A stretch of DNA of 64,000 bases from Candidatus Competibacteraceae bacterium (GCA_014879445.1 JACSSC010000058.1:1-64000); one strand, 5' to 3'; shown: positions 28,125-37,471, counted from the first letter of the stretch. A program made the numbers and translations. The notes: generated by a model not told the origin, from the letters alone.

Positions 28125-29675
28125 TTATTTGATAATAATCTTCTCTGTTGCTGTGCCCAACGTAGAATATATGCGAAGCAAATAAGTGCCTGTAGGCAAT
28201 CCGTAGGTATATGTCACAAACTTATCTGCACCTATCTGATCGCGACGCATCAATACACGACCACTCAAATCAAGCAATTCAACCGAATGAATAGTGGCAT
28301 TGCCTTTGAGTGAAATAGTAATTTGGTCGGTTGTGGGATTGGGATAAATCACAAATTCTGCTTCTTCCTGATTCTCCAAACCAATGGTCGGATCCTGAAT
28401 AACAAGATACATTCGTGGTGCTAAGAATCCCACAATGGTATCAATATATGCAATGGCTTTCGCTTTGCTCATATCCGGATTGGTTGTCAAACTGGATGAA
28501 TGAATGGCTGTTCCATTTTGACCAATCAATGCAGCTTCAGCCACAACTGCAGTCGAATCCCACCATTCCCATGGTGCACCTTCCTGAGCACCGAGCGTGG
28601 GACAATCAGGACGCTCAATTTGAAACAATCCTTCATGTGTCACTTTTGCATTCATCGCATAAGCACGGGTAGAGATGCCATCCGTAAATGTATGATTCAC
28701 CCATACATCATTAAGGCCTTGACTAACTGCCTTTGCAAGCACAGTTCGCGATCCATGCACAAATACTACCACCTGTTGTGTTGTTGGCACTACAACATTA
28801 CCGCTATCAAAAGGGGCAAAAATATCTTTACGACAATGCAAACTTGCCACAGGCACACGAGGCCATTCCTGATCCATCCAGCTTATATCACCCATAGCAC
28901 CGCCAATATTAGCTACCATCGCTACATCATTGGTATATCCGGGGTGATTGTATATGTTAAATGCTCCACCGTTACCTAAAATGCCTCCTACCAATGAGGT
29001 ATCAATAACGGAATTACCTAATCCATCCAAAAATTTAGGCAACTCCGTTTCTGAATATTTATCTAAAAAGGCATATGCAAGCGATGCATATCCGCCTGAC
29101 CCCTGCCCTATCATGAAAATCTTCTTGGGGTCAATGCGATAAGTATTGGAGGTGGCTGCATCTTTCTTAAAGAAACGAACCGATGTTTTAGCATCATTGA
29201 TTAAACGATACACTGCATTCAAAATCTGACGCGTACGCTCAATCTGGGTTGGGGCCAATGGATTCCATCCTAAACGATAGTTCAACGCCGCCACTACATA
29301 TCCTTTTTGTGCAAATCGGGTACATATTTCTACCACCGAGCTGTCTTTGTTGTTTCCTGTCGTTTGTCCGTTGATGAATTTGGGAAGAAAACTACCCGTA
29401 TGTAAATAGATAACTACCGGACGATCATTCTCTGTATCGCTTACAGGTGGTGTATAAACATCCATCAACAATACTGTATCTTTAGGCGTGCTTGAACTGG
29501 TGCCGGCGGGCGCTGGCGGAAAATTCAAAAAGTAATAGTTCTCACCAAACACAACATTGGTAGTGCGTACAACCTGCGATTTGGTGAAAATGTCATCCAA
29601 ATATCTAACAGGTTGAGCAATGGCTGCTATTCCTACACCCGTGATTAATAAATGTGTAAAGAGTAGTTTTTTCAT
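28125..29675 (-). CDS. Secreted carboxylesterase-like alpha/beta hydrolase with T9SS type A sorting domain
   Basis: 516 residues with a signal peptide (MKKLLFTHLLITGVGIAAIAQ). A carboxylesterase-like core follows (DVYTPPVSDTENDRPVVIYLHTGSF, AALNYRLGW, RTRQILNAVYRLINDAKTSVRFF). The last 75 residues form a type A T9SS domain (IYPNPTTDQITISLKG ... GTYLLRIYSTLGTATEKIIIK). Where esterases have GQSAGG the sequence reads GQGSGG, so the serine is displaced by one and the standard nucleophile is missing; it may be a non-catalytic or altered enzyme. It lies 98 bases downstream of the TonB receptor on the same strand. Confidence 0.83.
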   Translation of the reverse strand: MKKLLFTHLLITGVGIAAIAQPVRYLDDIFTKSQVVRTTNVVFGENYYFLNFPPAPAGTSSSTPKDTVLLMDVYTPPVSDTENDRPVVIYLHTGSFLPKFINGQTTGNNKDSSVVEICTRFAQKGYVVAALNYRLGWNPLAPTQIERTRQILNAVYRLINDAKTSVRFFKKDAATSNTYRIDPKKIFMIGQGSGGYASLAYAFLDKYSETELPKFLDGLGNSVIDTSLVGGILGNGGAFNIYNHPGYTNDVAMVANIGGAMGDISWMDQEWPRVPVASLHCRKDIFAPFDSGNVVVPTTQQVVVFVHGSRTVLAKAVSQGLNDVWVNHTFTDGISTRAYAMNAKVTHEGLFQIERPDCPTLGAQEGAPWEWWDSTAVVAEAALIGQNGTAIHSSSLTTNPDMSKAKAIAYIDTIVGFLAPRMYLVIQDPTIGLENQEEAEFVIYPNPTTDQITISLKGNATIHSVELLDLSGRVLMRRDQIGADKFVTYTYGLPTGTYLLRIYSTLGTATEKIIIK

Positions 29676-29773
29676 AACGATAATTTATTTTGTTTAACTG
29701 TTCAAATATAAATATATAGTTGGAATTGATGCATCCTATTGAGCAAATCAGGGTTTTGATTGAGGATTCTTTA

Positions 29774-32683
29774 TTATTTGAAGTTCCAATCGAACAATAC
29801 CGAACCATAAACCATACGCCCAACACGCGGTCCACCATATACCTGAAATACCTGATTATCGGTAATATTTTGAGCACCCAGCTTAAAAGTGAGATGTGCT
29901 TTTTTGATGGTATAACTCAATTGTGCGTCTAATAAGTAATATGAGGGCACTTCGCCAGTAAACTGTGGCGAACCCTCAAATATAAATCCTTGTATCCACT
30001 TAAAGTTGACGTTGAATCCCCAATTATTGATTTTTGCCTTGCCAATCTTCATCTGTATGTCGCGACCGTCAATAGATATGTTAAACTTATGCTCTGGTGT
30101 GTTAAAGGCAGGTATGATGGGATCCTGACCCGTTCTAAACAAACGGTTCCATGTATAATTGCCACTAAGCGTAAAGTACTTGGCAAAGTAATAACTCACC
30201 TGCGTGCTAAACCCCATCGTATAAACAGTTTCTATTGCATTGGTGGCGATACGGTAAACTTTCGTTTTATTTGTTGGGAAGCCGATGATGTCAAAATCTC
30301 CGTCAATCCCTACTTTGTAGCCAATAAAATCCTGATACAAACTGAAATAATAACTGCCATCAATATACACCTTATTCGATATAATTCCTCTGTATCCTAT
30401 CTCAGCCGAATATACCCTTTCAGGGCGCACAGGATCTATTGTTGACGAATCATTACCACTATTGATATAACGCAATACCGAAGGATCCAGATAATTCATG
30501 TATTCCTGAAAGGATGCTACCGTAATCAGCGAATCGTAGCCCGTAATATTGCCTCGCAGTGTTGCTCTTCCTACGTTGTAAAATAAATACTGGTCGGCTA
30601 ACGTCGGATTCCTTACTCCACTCGATAAGTTATATCGTATCGTATGATTTTTGTGTGGCGTATGAACCAGTGAAAATGCAGGACTGAACAATACAGGAAA
30701 ATTCTGATTTTTATCAATTCGCACCGTGCCATTTATCTTTACCTTCTCCCATCGCTTCTCAAAACCAAGATAGGCACCCATCTCCCAATTGGTAATCTTC
30801 ACCCCTCCCGTATCTGCAAAAATAGTTCCTTTGGTGTCCGGTGTATATATCCGAAAATTGGCACCTACTGTAAAATCAACCGTACTAAATCCCTGTGTGA
30901 ATTTTGTCCATCCTGTTGGCTTATCTTTCTCTTTGGCCGGCTTAAACCTAAACTTGTATTCGCCATGCACATGATACAACGCACTTTGGTCTATCAACCG
31001 CGAACCGCCCTGCCCCAATGGGCGCGACGTGATACCTGCAAATGCCGTATCAAACTCATATGTGCCGGGTGCAAAATATGGTCTAAATAGCGATCCATGC
31101 GTCATAGTGTTGGCATAGTCGCGTGCTTCCTGATGCCATACCGACAACGAATCGCTCAGCATAGCTAACATTGACGCTGCAAGTGCAAAATCATAATTAT
31201 TTACCGATGTGGCTGAAGATTGAAACGGATATCCGTACAACGTCTGAAATGCATCAAACAAGCGCCCATTGTTCTGAAAGGATATATTGTTTTCCCAATA
31301 CGATAAGTAATCATTATTCCAATTCTTTATGCCTGAGCCCTGTGGCTTATTGTTGTTTTGAAGCAAAAATGCCGTAACAACCGCATCATACGTGTCGCCG
31401 GCATTCTCATGCGTAGCATACGCTCGTATAAAAAATTTATCCTTCTTCGATACCTCTATCATGTTTTGATGAAACGATATGTCACGCAAACTATAGCGAT
31501 TTTCTCCCTGATACACCGTTGTGCCATATCCAAAACTGCTACGTGCCGTAAATTCTATCTTCTTACGCGTCATATAATGCAACGAAAGCGATGATTTCAA
31601 ATTCTCCGTATTATAATCCACCAAATCCTCTTCCTTGTATCCGTCTCTATAAAAGAACCCCAAACCCGGTCGGTCTTTGCGCAACGATAAATCCGTATAA
31701 AAATCATATCCATTTGCCAATGCCTCATCCCCATATACATTCACAGCATCGTAGCCCCCCGGATTCTCTACCCCAACTTTCGAATCTGTGGACGCATTAT
31801 AATTCCGTGCCTCCCAATCATCAGCTCGCAAATAGCAAAAATTAAACTTTATCGCAAAACGGTCATAGCCCTTTTTATCCTTAAATTTTTCTGCCACACG
31901 TATCGCACCTTCAAACAGGTTACGCTCTCCGCCCTTTAGCATAACACTCAATCCCGGAAAATCAAACGGACTTTTTGTTTGCATGGCAATCACTCCGTTA
32001 AAAGCTCCCGGCCCGTAAAATGCCGAACTGGCACCCTGTATCAAATCCACTTTCTGTATGTCAAGCTCCGAAGCCCCTAGAAAATTCCCTAACGAAAAAT
32101 TCAATCCCGGCGACTGATTATCCACCCCATCTATCAGTTGTAACGACCGAACCGGCGATGTGCTGTTAAATCCTCGTGTATTGATGATTTTAAATCCAAT
32201 ACTGGCCGATGTCAAATCAACGCCCTTTAACGCTCCCAAACCATCATAAAACGATGCCGATGCCGTTTGCCTGATAGCTATAGCATCCATCGACTCCACC
32301 GTCAGTGGTGCCTCCTTCTGCTTCTCCGTTATCCTTGTATCCGTTACCTGCATCTCCTCCAATTGCACCTGATCGGCCTCCAGCAATATCGTTACTATAT
32401 CTTTGGCCTGATTCACCGTTACCGACCTCTTTATGTATCCCAAGCCCGAAATATCAATCTGTGCCGGAAGTCCTTTGGTCAGCTTCAACTGAAACTGTCC
32501 GTCAAAATCACTCGATGTGCCATTCGTCGTCCCTTTCTCTATCACATTAATCCCAAAAAGCCCCTCTTTCGTATCCTTATCCTTTATCACTCCGCGTATA
32601 ATCTGCGCCTGCGCAGTCATCGATGCCAACAAAACAATAATCAGGGTACAGCTCTTTATCATGAATTTGCGTGTTTTATTCAT
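29774..32683 (-). CDS. TonB-dependent outer membrane receptor
   Basis: 969 residues. A signal peptide (ends MTAQAQ) is followed by a carboxypeptidase-regulatory-like domain (GVIKDKDTKEGLFGINVIEKGTTNGTSSDFDGQFQL, about 28-105). Next come a plug (about 115-230, with INTRGFNSTSPVRSLQLIDGVDNQSPGLNF and QGASSAFYGPGAFNGVI) and a beta barrel ending in YGSVLFDWNFK with a terminal aromatic. There is no SusD partner, so it is not a SusC/SusD glycan importer. The substrate could be a metal chelate, cofactor, oligopeptide or similar. The esterase-like T9SS gene follows on the same strand. Confidence 0.93.
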   Translation of the reverse strand: MNKTRKFMIKSCTLIIVLLASMTAQAQIIRGVIKDKDTKEGLFGINVIEKGTTNGTSSDFDGQFQLKLTKGLPAQIDISGLGYIKRSVTVNQAKDIVTILLEADQVQLEEMQVTDTRITEKQKEAPLTVESMDAIAIRQTASASFYDGLGALKGVDLTSASIGFKIINTRGFNSTSPVRSLQLIDGVDNQSPGLNFSLGNFLGASELDIQKVDLIQGASSAFYGPGAFNGVIAMQTKSPFDFPGLSVMLKGGERNLFEGAIRVAEKFKDKKGYDRFAIKFNFCYLRADDWEARNYNASTDSKVGVENPGGYDAVNVYGDEALANGYDFYTDLSLRKDRPGLGFFYRDGYKEEDLVDYNTENLKSSLSLHYMTRKKIEFTARSSFGYGTTVYQGENRYSLRDISFHQNMIEVSKKDKFFIRAYATHENAGDTYDAVVTAFLLQNNNKPQGSGIKNWNNDYLSYWENNISFQNNGRLFDAFQTLYGYPFQSSATSVNNYDFALAASMLAMLSDSLSVWHQEARDYANTMTHGSLFRPYFAPGTYEFDTAFAGITSRPLGQGGSRLIDQSALYHVHGEYKFRFKPAKEKDKPTGWTKFTQGFSTVDFTVGANFRIYTPDTKGTIFADTGGVKITNWEMGAYLGFEKRWEKVKINGTVRIDKNQNFPVLFSPAFSLVHTPHKNHTIRYNLSSGVRNPTLADQYLFYNVGRATLRGNITGYDSLITVASFQEYMNYLDPSVLRYINSGNDSSTIDPVRPERVYSAEIGYRGIISNKVYIDGSYYFSLYQDFIGYKVGIDGDFDIIGFPTNKTKVYRIATNAIETVYTMGFSTQVSYYFAKYFTLSGNYTWNRLFRTGQDPIIPAFNTPEHKFNISIDGRDIQMKIGKAKINNWGFNVNFKWIQGFIFEGSPQFTGEVPSYYLLDAQLSYTIKKAHLTFKLGAQNITDNQVFQVYGGPRVGRMVYGSVLFDWNFK

Positions 32684-32773
32684 TCATATTTAAAACCAAA
32701 GTAAATAAAAAAAAATATCAACACTGCATTTTTGCATAATCTATCACTCCATCCATTATTCCCATTTAACATT

Positions 32774-32870
32774 AGGGCGCCCGCCCCGCACTTGCAGCTG
32801 CGGGGCACCGGGCTATGCAGGGCTGCGCTTCGCTCCGGTGCTACGCACCGCTGCCTTTGGGCAGCGCCCT
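32774..32870. repeat. GC-rich multi-hairpin intergenic element bounded by 7-base inverted repeats
   Basis: In AT-rich surroundings this 97-base segment is strongly GC-rich. Its ends AGGGCGC (32774-32780) and GCGCCCT (32864-32870) are perfect inverted repeats. Inside are GCCCCGCA/TGCGGGGC (32783-32790 with 32799-32806), CGGTGC/GCACCG (32836-32841 with 32845-32850) and GCTGCC/GGCAGC (32850-32855 with 32860-32865). It looks like a REP- or MITE-like intergenic repeat. Only one copy is in the window, so repetition in the genome is inferred. Confidence 0.65.
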
Positions 32871-32894
32871 TACTATCCCTGACGCATAAGAGTG

Positions 32895-33000
32895 ACTTGT
32901 CCTGAAATAGGTTTACACAAATAGTGAAAATTTAACACCGCACAAGTAATGAAATGAAACTCATCGAACACCATTGAAATAAACTATAAATGAGATAAAC
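32895..33000. mobile_element. Possible decayed insertion-sequence end
   Basis: The segment beginning ACTTGTCCTGAAATAGGTTT resembles, from memory, terminal sequences of IS elements common in Bacteroidota. No transposase reading frame and no matching opposite end is visible. It lies directly after the GC-rich hairpin element. Low confidence. Confidence 0.2.
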
Positions 33001-33345
33001 CCGTGTTGAATAAAAACGCGCTAATATTCATGCTCAGCATAGCCAAAGTATGGATATATCGTATTTTGAAATTATTCATTTCAAAGTTTTTTGCTCGTGG
33101 TTTGAGCAGGTTTTAGCGTGTTTCCCTTCACATTAGCACATACATGGCAGTTGGGCTATTTGCAGATACGCACAAACCAACCCCCGAAGTCAATACCCAT
33201 ATACTTCTCTTCAAATAAAAATATTGTCTATTTTTGAGATTCGTATAACGAGATTATTGGTTATTAAATGAAATGAAGTAATCCTACATTGATATTAAAA
33301 CAAAAAAAGTGCAGAGTCAGCACGATAAAATCTGACTTGATTGAT

Positions 33346-34497
33346 ATGAAAAACCTTCTGATTCTAATTCTGCTTTTTTTAAAAATGACCCTATTAAATG
33401 CACAACATACAAAAGGTGTTTATTATGTTTCAGGCAGGCCTGGAGAACACGGAATATGGCTTTCAACCTTGGATTCAGCAACAGGAACTTGGAACAGAGG
33501 GGATAAAGTTTTATTGAACGGCGTTTTTGACGGCGATGCCGTTGACCCTGATGTCGTATTATTGAGCAATCATACTTACAGGCTATATTATTATAAAGGA
33601 TATTTTGTCACACCCCCGCCACCTCCCCCTCACGGTCCACGAAAAATTTATTCTGCTGATTCTCAAGATGGGGTAAATTTTACAATAAATGGAGTAGCTT
33701 TTGAACATCATAGCATAACTGACCCTTCCATTGTTGAATTGCCTAATGGAAATTATTTAATGGCTTGTGCTATGATAGGCCAAACAACTATTCAATCTAT
33801 TATCTCTTTAAGTATTGACGGGGGATTAACTTTTGATTCGCTAACCACCATTCAAGATACCGGAATTCCCGAATTGTTTGTTTTAAGCGATGGGTCGGTT
33901 CGCATATTCTATAATGGCTCAGGTGGTATCATCAGTAGTCGCTCATACGACAATGGGGTTACCTGGAATACTGAATCTGGTTTACGATTAAGCACAACAG
34001 AGTTCATAGGCGACCCAAGTATTGTTAAGGTTGAAAATAACAAATGGCTATTGTTTGTGAAAGGTTTTAATAGTAGTGGAGATCCAACTCCAACCGGTCA
34101 CAAAATAATGCTTGCTGAAAGTAATGACGAAACCAACACTTTTAATTTAATTCAGCCCCTGATATTAGATAGTGCCAGTGTGCCTGAAGGCGTATTTATA
34201 AGTAATCCAAACACCTCAGTTGAAGAAAATCAATTACTTACTTTTCAAAATGAAGAAATTCTTTTATATCCAAATCCAGCATCAAAACATACAACTATTA
34301 AATTTTCTTTTCATAATTATAGCAATTGCTTGATTAGATTGTACAATGCTCAAGGGCAATTATTAAAAACCATCAGCAATATTAATACGTCCAAAGTGCA
34401 TCTCGACACTCAAAACTTAACTGAAGGAATTTATTTTATACAGCTCGAAACGAACCAGCAAATAATTAAAACCGCAAAAATGATTATTACAGAATAA
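33346..34497 (+). CDS. Secreted beta-propeller protein (sialidase/glycosidase-like fold) with T9SS type A domain
   Basis: 383 residues with a signal peptide (MKNLLILILLFLKMTLLNAQ). About 280 residues of repeated blades follow (DPDVVLLSNHTYRLYYYKGYF, DPSIVELPNGNYLMACAMIG, SIDGGLTFDSLTTIQDTG, DPSIVKVENNKWLLFVKGF). The D-P-[SD]-[IV]-V pattern is that of five-bladed GH43/GH32-like or BNR sialidase-like proteins. Catalytic acids cannot be assigned with confidence. A proline run (TPPPPPPHGPRK) interrupts one blade. The C-terminal 80 residues (LYPNPASKHTTIKF ... KTAKMIITE) are a T9SS sorting domain. The start at 33346 is chosen for its signal peptide. Confidence 0.82.
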   Translation: MKNLLILILLFLKMTLLNAQHTKGVYYVSGRPGEHGIWLSTLDSATGTWNRGDKVLLNGVFDGDAVDPDVVLLSNHTYRLYYYKGYFVTPPPPPPHGPRKIYSADSQDGVNFTINGVAFEHHSITDPSIVELPNGNYLMACAMIGQTTIQSIISLSIDGGLTFDSLTTIQDTGIPELFVLSDGSVRIFYNGSGGIISSRSYDNGVTWNTESGLRLSTTEFIGDPSIVKVENNKWLLFVKGFNSSGDPTPTGHKIMLAESNDETNTFNLIQPLILDSASVPEGVFISNPNTSVEENQLLTFQNEEILLYPNPASKHTTIKFSFHNYSNCLIRLYNAQGQLLKTISNINTSKVHLDTQNLTEGIYFIQLETNQQIIKTAKMIITE

Positions 34498-34507
34498 TAA
34501 ATATAAT

Positions 34508-34975
34508 ATGCATTTTTTTAGCATGAAAGCAATCAATACTTCAATATTCATCATCCTATTCTCATGTTTGGCTTTTGGCGGTTCGGGTACTGCTGTTCTT
34601 ACATGCACCTCCGAGTCAGGTAGAACCAAATTCATTGCCCATCTGCAAGATATTGTCGGATTGCTTGAGAGTGCCACCTTTACCATTGACAATGCAAGCA
34701 TTCAGTTTTCGAGTGATGAAAGTATTTATACCATATTCGATCCCAAAAACGGTGTGTTTACTATCTACATTGAAGGAAAAACAAACAGCACATATCCCAA
34801 CCATAAATACATTCAATTTTGGGCCATTCCTTCTACATTCAAAACCATAAAAAATGATCGCATTCATCAAATATATGAGTTTAAGGCCAAAATATATGGA
34901 ACAGAGCCCCGACCTGATAAGGAAATGCATTGCCCTGAAATTGAGTTAAACTGCAAACTCGAATATAAAATATAA
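34508..34975 (+). CDS. Small secreted hypothetical protein
   Basis: 155 residues. I do not recognise a family. The N terminus (MKAINTSIFIILFSCLAFGGSG) is a signal sequence; an internal ATG at 34523 would suit it better than the one at 34508. The remainder is beta-rich with three cysteines (TCTSESGRTKF, MHCPEIELNCKLEY), the last two spaced so that a disulphide is possible. It follows the T9SS propeller gene by 10 bases on the same strand and lies next to a variable-looking intergenic patch, so it may be accessory. Confidence 0.7.
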   Translation: MHFFSMKAINTSIFIILFSCLAFGGSGTAVLTCTSESGRTKFIAHLQDIVGLLESATFTIDNASIQFSSDESIYTIFDPKNGVFTIYIEGKTNSTYPNHKYIQFWAIPSTFKTIKNDRIHQIYEFKAKIYGTEPRPDKEMHCPEIELNCKLEYKI

Positions 34976-34996
34976 CCTGTGCCCATAATTTATCAT

Positions 34997-35004
34997 TAAC
35001 TTTG
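34997..35004 (+). promoter_or_regulatory. Candidate -7 promoter element before the DUF423 gene
   Basis: TAACTTTG matches TAnnTTTG and ends 21 bases before the ATG at 35026, which would give a short leader. No clear -33 element is seen. Confidence 0.4.
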
Positions 35005-35025
35005 TGCCTTAAATTTATCAGCACA

Positions 35026-35427
35026 ATGCTACCCATGAAGCGTAGATTTTTGATTGCCGGCGTTTGGATGGCGTTGGTAGCTACACTATTTGGTGCATTA
35101 GGGGCACATGCATTCAAACATCATATAACTGCCGAGCAGTGGAGCAGCTTTCAAACCGGTATTCAATATCAATTTATTCATTCTCTGGCATTAATCATTA
35201 CCGGTATTCTTTACGCACACTGGCCTGATAAATTTGTACTTTGGTCGGGCTATCTATTTTTATCCGGGGTTTTAATGTTTTCGGGCAGCATCTATTTACT
35301 TGCCACACGTGATATAATTGGTTACAACTATAGCTTCATTGGGCCTATCACGCCTTTGGGTGGATTGATGCTGATGGCCGGCTGGATTTCATTACTCATC
35401 TCATTATTTCGAATGAAAAATGATTAA
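35026..35427 (+). CDS. DUF423 family small membrane protein (YgdD/TMEM256-like)
   Basis: 133 residues with four hydrophobic segments. The N-terminal signature GALGAHAFKHHITAEQWSSFQTGIQYQFIHSLAL is diagnostic of DUF423, and FSGSIYLLATRD and FIGPITPLGGLMLMAGW match the later conserved parts. Its function is unknown. An alternative ATG is at 35035. The stop overlaps the start of the M32 carboxypeptidase gene (ATGATTAA, 8 bases), so the two are translationally coupled. Confidence 0.9.
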   Translation: MLPMKRRFLIAGVWMALVATLFGALGAHAFKHHITAEQWSSFQTGIQYQFIHSLALIITGILYAHWPDKFVLWSGYLFLSGVLMFSGSIYLLATRDIIGYNYSFIGPITPLGGLMLMAGWISLLISLFRMKND

Positions 35428-36916
35428 CAGCCGATATGCATGGTTTGAAGAATCATTAAAAAAAATTGCACTACTTGCTAGTGTGGGTGGCGTTTTGGCT
35501 TGGGATCAAGAAACCGGCATGCCTCCTGATGCAGTAGGTATCCGTTCTCAACAGGCAGGCATACTTAGCGGCATTACTCACGAAATGAGAACCTCGCAAG
35601 CATTACAGGATTGCGTAGAGGAACTTTTGAATGATTCTTCTCTAACGCCATACCAGAGCGTGAATGTGAAAGAATTTCACCGCACTTTGCAAAAATCAAT
35701 CCGGCTGTCAAAAGAATTTGTTGAGCAACTCAGCTTAACGGTTTCGGCTGCATACCCTGCCTGGTATCAAGCCAAAACTCAAAACCAATTTGACATCTTC
35801 GCACCACATCTTGAGAAAATTATTGCATTAAAAAAAGAAGAAGCTCAGCTCATTGGCTATGCAAAACATCCCTACGACGCCTTGATGGATGAGTTCGAAC
35901 CCGGCTTTACCGTGGATGATGCCGACCGACTTTTTACTGATATGAAAACATCTCTCCTGCCCTTTACCAAACGCATTGCATCACAAACTCAACCCAATGA
36001 TGATTTTTTTAGACAACCTTTCGACTCTTTCTCTCAAAAAAAATTCGGACGTTCCCTACTTACTGCAATGGGATATAAATTTTCGTCCGGAAGAATGGAT
36101 CATTCCGAACATCCATTCTGCATTGGACTGCATCCCTCCGACGTGCGGGTAACGTATCGGCTAAACCCTAACGACCTCTCCGAATTTATTTGGGGGCTAA
36201 TGCACGAAGGCGGTCATGCACTATATGAACAAGGGCTCCAGACCAAATACTGGGGAACACCGATGGGATCAACCGTTTCGCTCGCCATTCACGAATCACA
36301 ATCCAGATTTTGGGAAAACAATATCGGTCGCTCTGCTCCCTTTTGGAAATACTGGTTTCCTGTTCTACAAAATACATTCCCTGATGCATTCAAGAATTCA
36401 GATTTTCAACATTTCTATGTTGGCATTAATCGCATTGCACCTTCTCTCATTCGCATTCAAGCCGATGAACTTACTTATCATTTTCATATCCTCATTCGCT
36501 ATCAAATAGAGAAATCTATCTTTGAAGGCAATTTGAGTGTAAATCAAATACCTACCGTATGGAATAATCTTTACAAAGAATATTTAGGACTGGATGTTCC
36601 AAATAATACATCGGGTGTGCTACAAGATGTACACTGGAGTCATGGCGGATTCGGATATTTCCCGACTTATTCGCTGGGTAGTTTTTATGCTGCACAATTT
36701 TTTCATGCCCTCTCTGCCCAATCCCCAATACAGGAATGGCTAGAACAAGGACAGCTTCAACCTATCACAACATGGCTGAACGAAAACATTCATAGCAAAG
36801 GTATGGAGCTGTCAGCAAATGAACTTTGCAAAAAAATAACCGGCGAGTCGTTAAATTTTGCATACTTTATGCAGTATGCTCAGCAAAAATTTAATCCTAT
36901 TTTCAATCTATCATAA
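35420..36916 (+). CDS. M32 family zinc carboxypeptidase
   Basis: 498 residues, the normal length for thermostable carboxypeptidase 1-type enzymes, which remove C-terminal amino acids in the cytoplasm. The zinc motif HEGGH is in GLMHEGGHALYEQGL, with the third ligand region HESQSRFWEN about 35 residues later. Other family blocks are WDQETGMP, LMDEFEPGFT, HPFCIGLHPSDVRVTYR and ADELTYHFHILIRYQIE. There is no signal peptide. It overlaps the DUF423 gene by 8 bases and is followed by a lipoprotein gene 11 bases downstream. Confidence 0.96.
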   Translation: MINSRYAWFEESLKKIALLASVGGVLAWDQETGMPPDAVGIRSQQAGILSGITHEMRTSQALQDCVEELLNDSSLTPYQSVNVKEFHRTLQKSIRLSKEFVEQLSLTVSAAYPAWYQAKTQNQFDIFAPHLEKIIALKKEEAQLIGYAKHPYDALMDEFEPGFTVDDADRLFTDMKTSLLPFTKRIASQTQPNDDFFRQPFDSFSQKKFGRSLLTAMGYKFSSGRMDHSEHPFCIGLHPSDVRVTYRLNPNDLSEFIWGLMHEGGHALYEQGLQTKYWGTPMGSTVSLAIHESQSRFWENNIGRSAPFWKYWFPVLQNTFPDAFKNSDFQHFYVGINRIAPSLIRIQADELTYHFHILIRYQIEKSIFEGNLSVNQIPTVWNNLYKEYLGLDVPNNTSGVLQDVHWSHGGFGYFPTYSLGSFYAAQFFHALSAQSPIQEWLEQGQLQPITTWLNENIHSKGMELSANELCKKITGESLNFAYFMQYAQQKFNPIFNLS

Positions 36917-36927
36917 ATAATATAGCC

Positions 36928-37332
36928 ATGAAAACAATCCTCAAATTAGCAATCGTCAGCACACTCATCGCCGCACTGAACATCGCTTGTAAAACACAAC
37001 AGGAAAATACGCGACAATCACATAACCAGCATGAAGGAGAAAAAAAATATGAACTGGTTGTATCCTTCTTTAGTGTGGCCTATGGTATCGATTCAAAAGC
37101 GTTAACAGGTTTAGATCATCTGATACAACAAGACACAACCCAAAACGGTTATAGCATTCAATTGCTAAAAACACCGTGGGGGCGTGAAGGTGAAATAGAT
37201 TATTGTTTCGACCTATCAGCTCTTAGCAATCAACAGAAGAAAAGTTTTATTGCATCAGTCAAATCCGTTTTGGCAGAATCCAAACTGGTACACATCAACG
37301 AAAATGCACCATGCAGACATGCCGCCCGTTGA
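36928..37332 (+). CDS. Small lipoprotein of unknown function
   Basis: 134 residues. The N terminus is a lipoprotein signal (MKTILKLAIVSTLIAALNIAC, lipobox LNIAC), so the mature protein should be anchored at Cys21. The mature part, about 114 residues, contains KKYELVVSFFSVAYGIDSKAL and a C-terminal ENAPCRHAAR. No family is recognised. It is the last gene before the pckA promoter and may share a transcript with the M32 gene. Confidence 0.72.
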   Translation: MKTILKLAIVSTLIAALNIACKTQQENTRQSHNQHEGEKKYELVVSFFSVAYGIDSKALTGLDHLIQQDTTQNGYSIQLLKTPWGREGEIDYCFDLSALSNQQKKSFIASVKSVLAESKLVHINENAPCRHAAR

Positions 37333-37401
37333 TAAAAACATAAATCTCTTATTTTTAGCCAGTTTCTCTTGTTAATTACCCTAAAACGAATGAAATGTTT
37401 C

Positions 37402-37431
37402 TTGTATTCAAGTTATTTTCATATACATTTG
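37402..37431 (+). promoter_or_regulatory. Bacteroidota-type promoter for pckA
   Basis: A -33-like TTG (37402-37404) and a -7 element TACATTTG (37424-37431) are separated by 19 bases, close to the known Bacteroidota spacing. The ATG lies at 37472 behind AAAGAAAGG. Of the promoters noted here it is the only one with both boxes well placed. Confidence 0.6.
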
Positions 37432-37471
37432 TACCCTCTTTCGGAATAATTAATTAAAATAAAGAAAGGCA

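Larger units (their letters stand above)
32684..33345. other. Gene-free stretch of about 660 bases between the TonB receptor and a T9SS protein
   Basis: It holds the GC-rich hairpin element (32774-32870), a possible decayed transposon end (32895-33000) and about 340 further bases without a convincing open frame. It must also contain the promoters of the two divergent flanking genes. The mix of compositions suggests an insertion-prone site. Confidence 0.7.

Noticed and set aside
29774-32683. A SusC-like polysaccharide utilisation locus
   Set aside because: The TonB-dependent receptor has no SusD neighbour and no glycoside hydrolase set around it. The adjacent T9SS esterase-like protein alone is not enough.
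32895-33345. An intact insertion sequence
   Set aside because: No transposase frame and no second terminal repeat are visible; at most a relic end.
33610-33640. Proline/cytosine run as a microsatellite
   Set aside because: It is a short CCx run encoding six prolines inside the coding frame of a secreted propeller protein, too short to call a repeat array.
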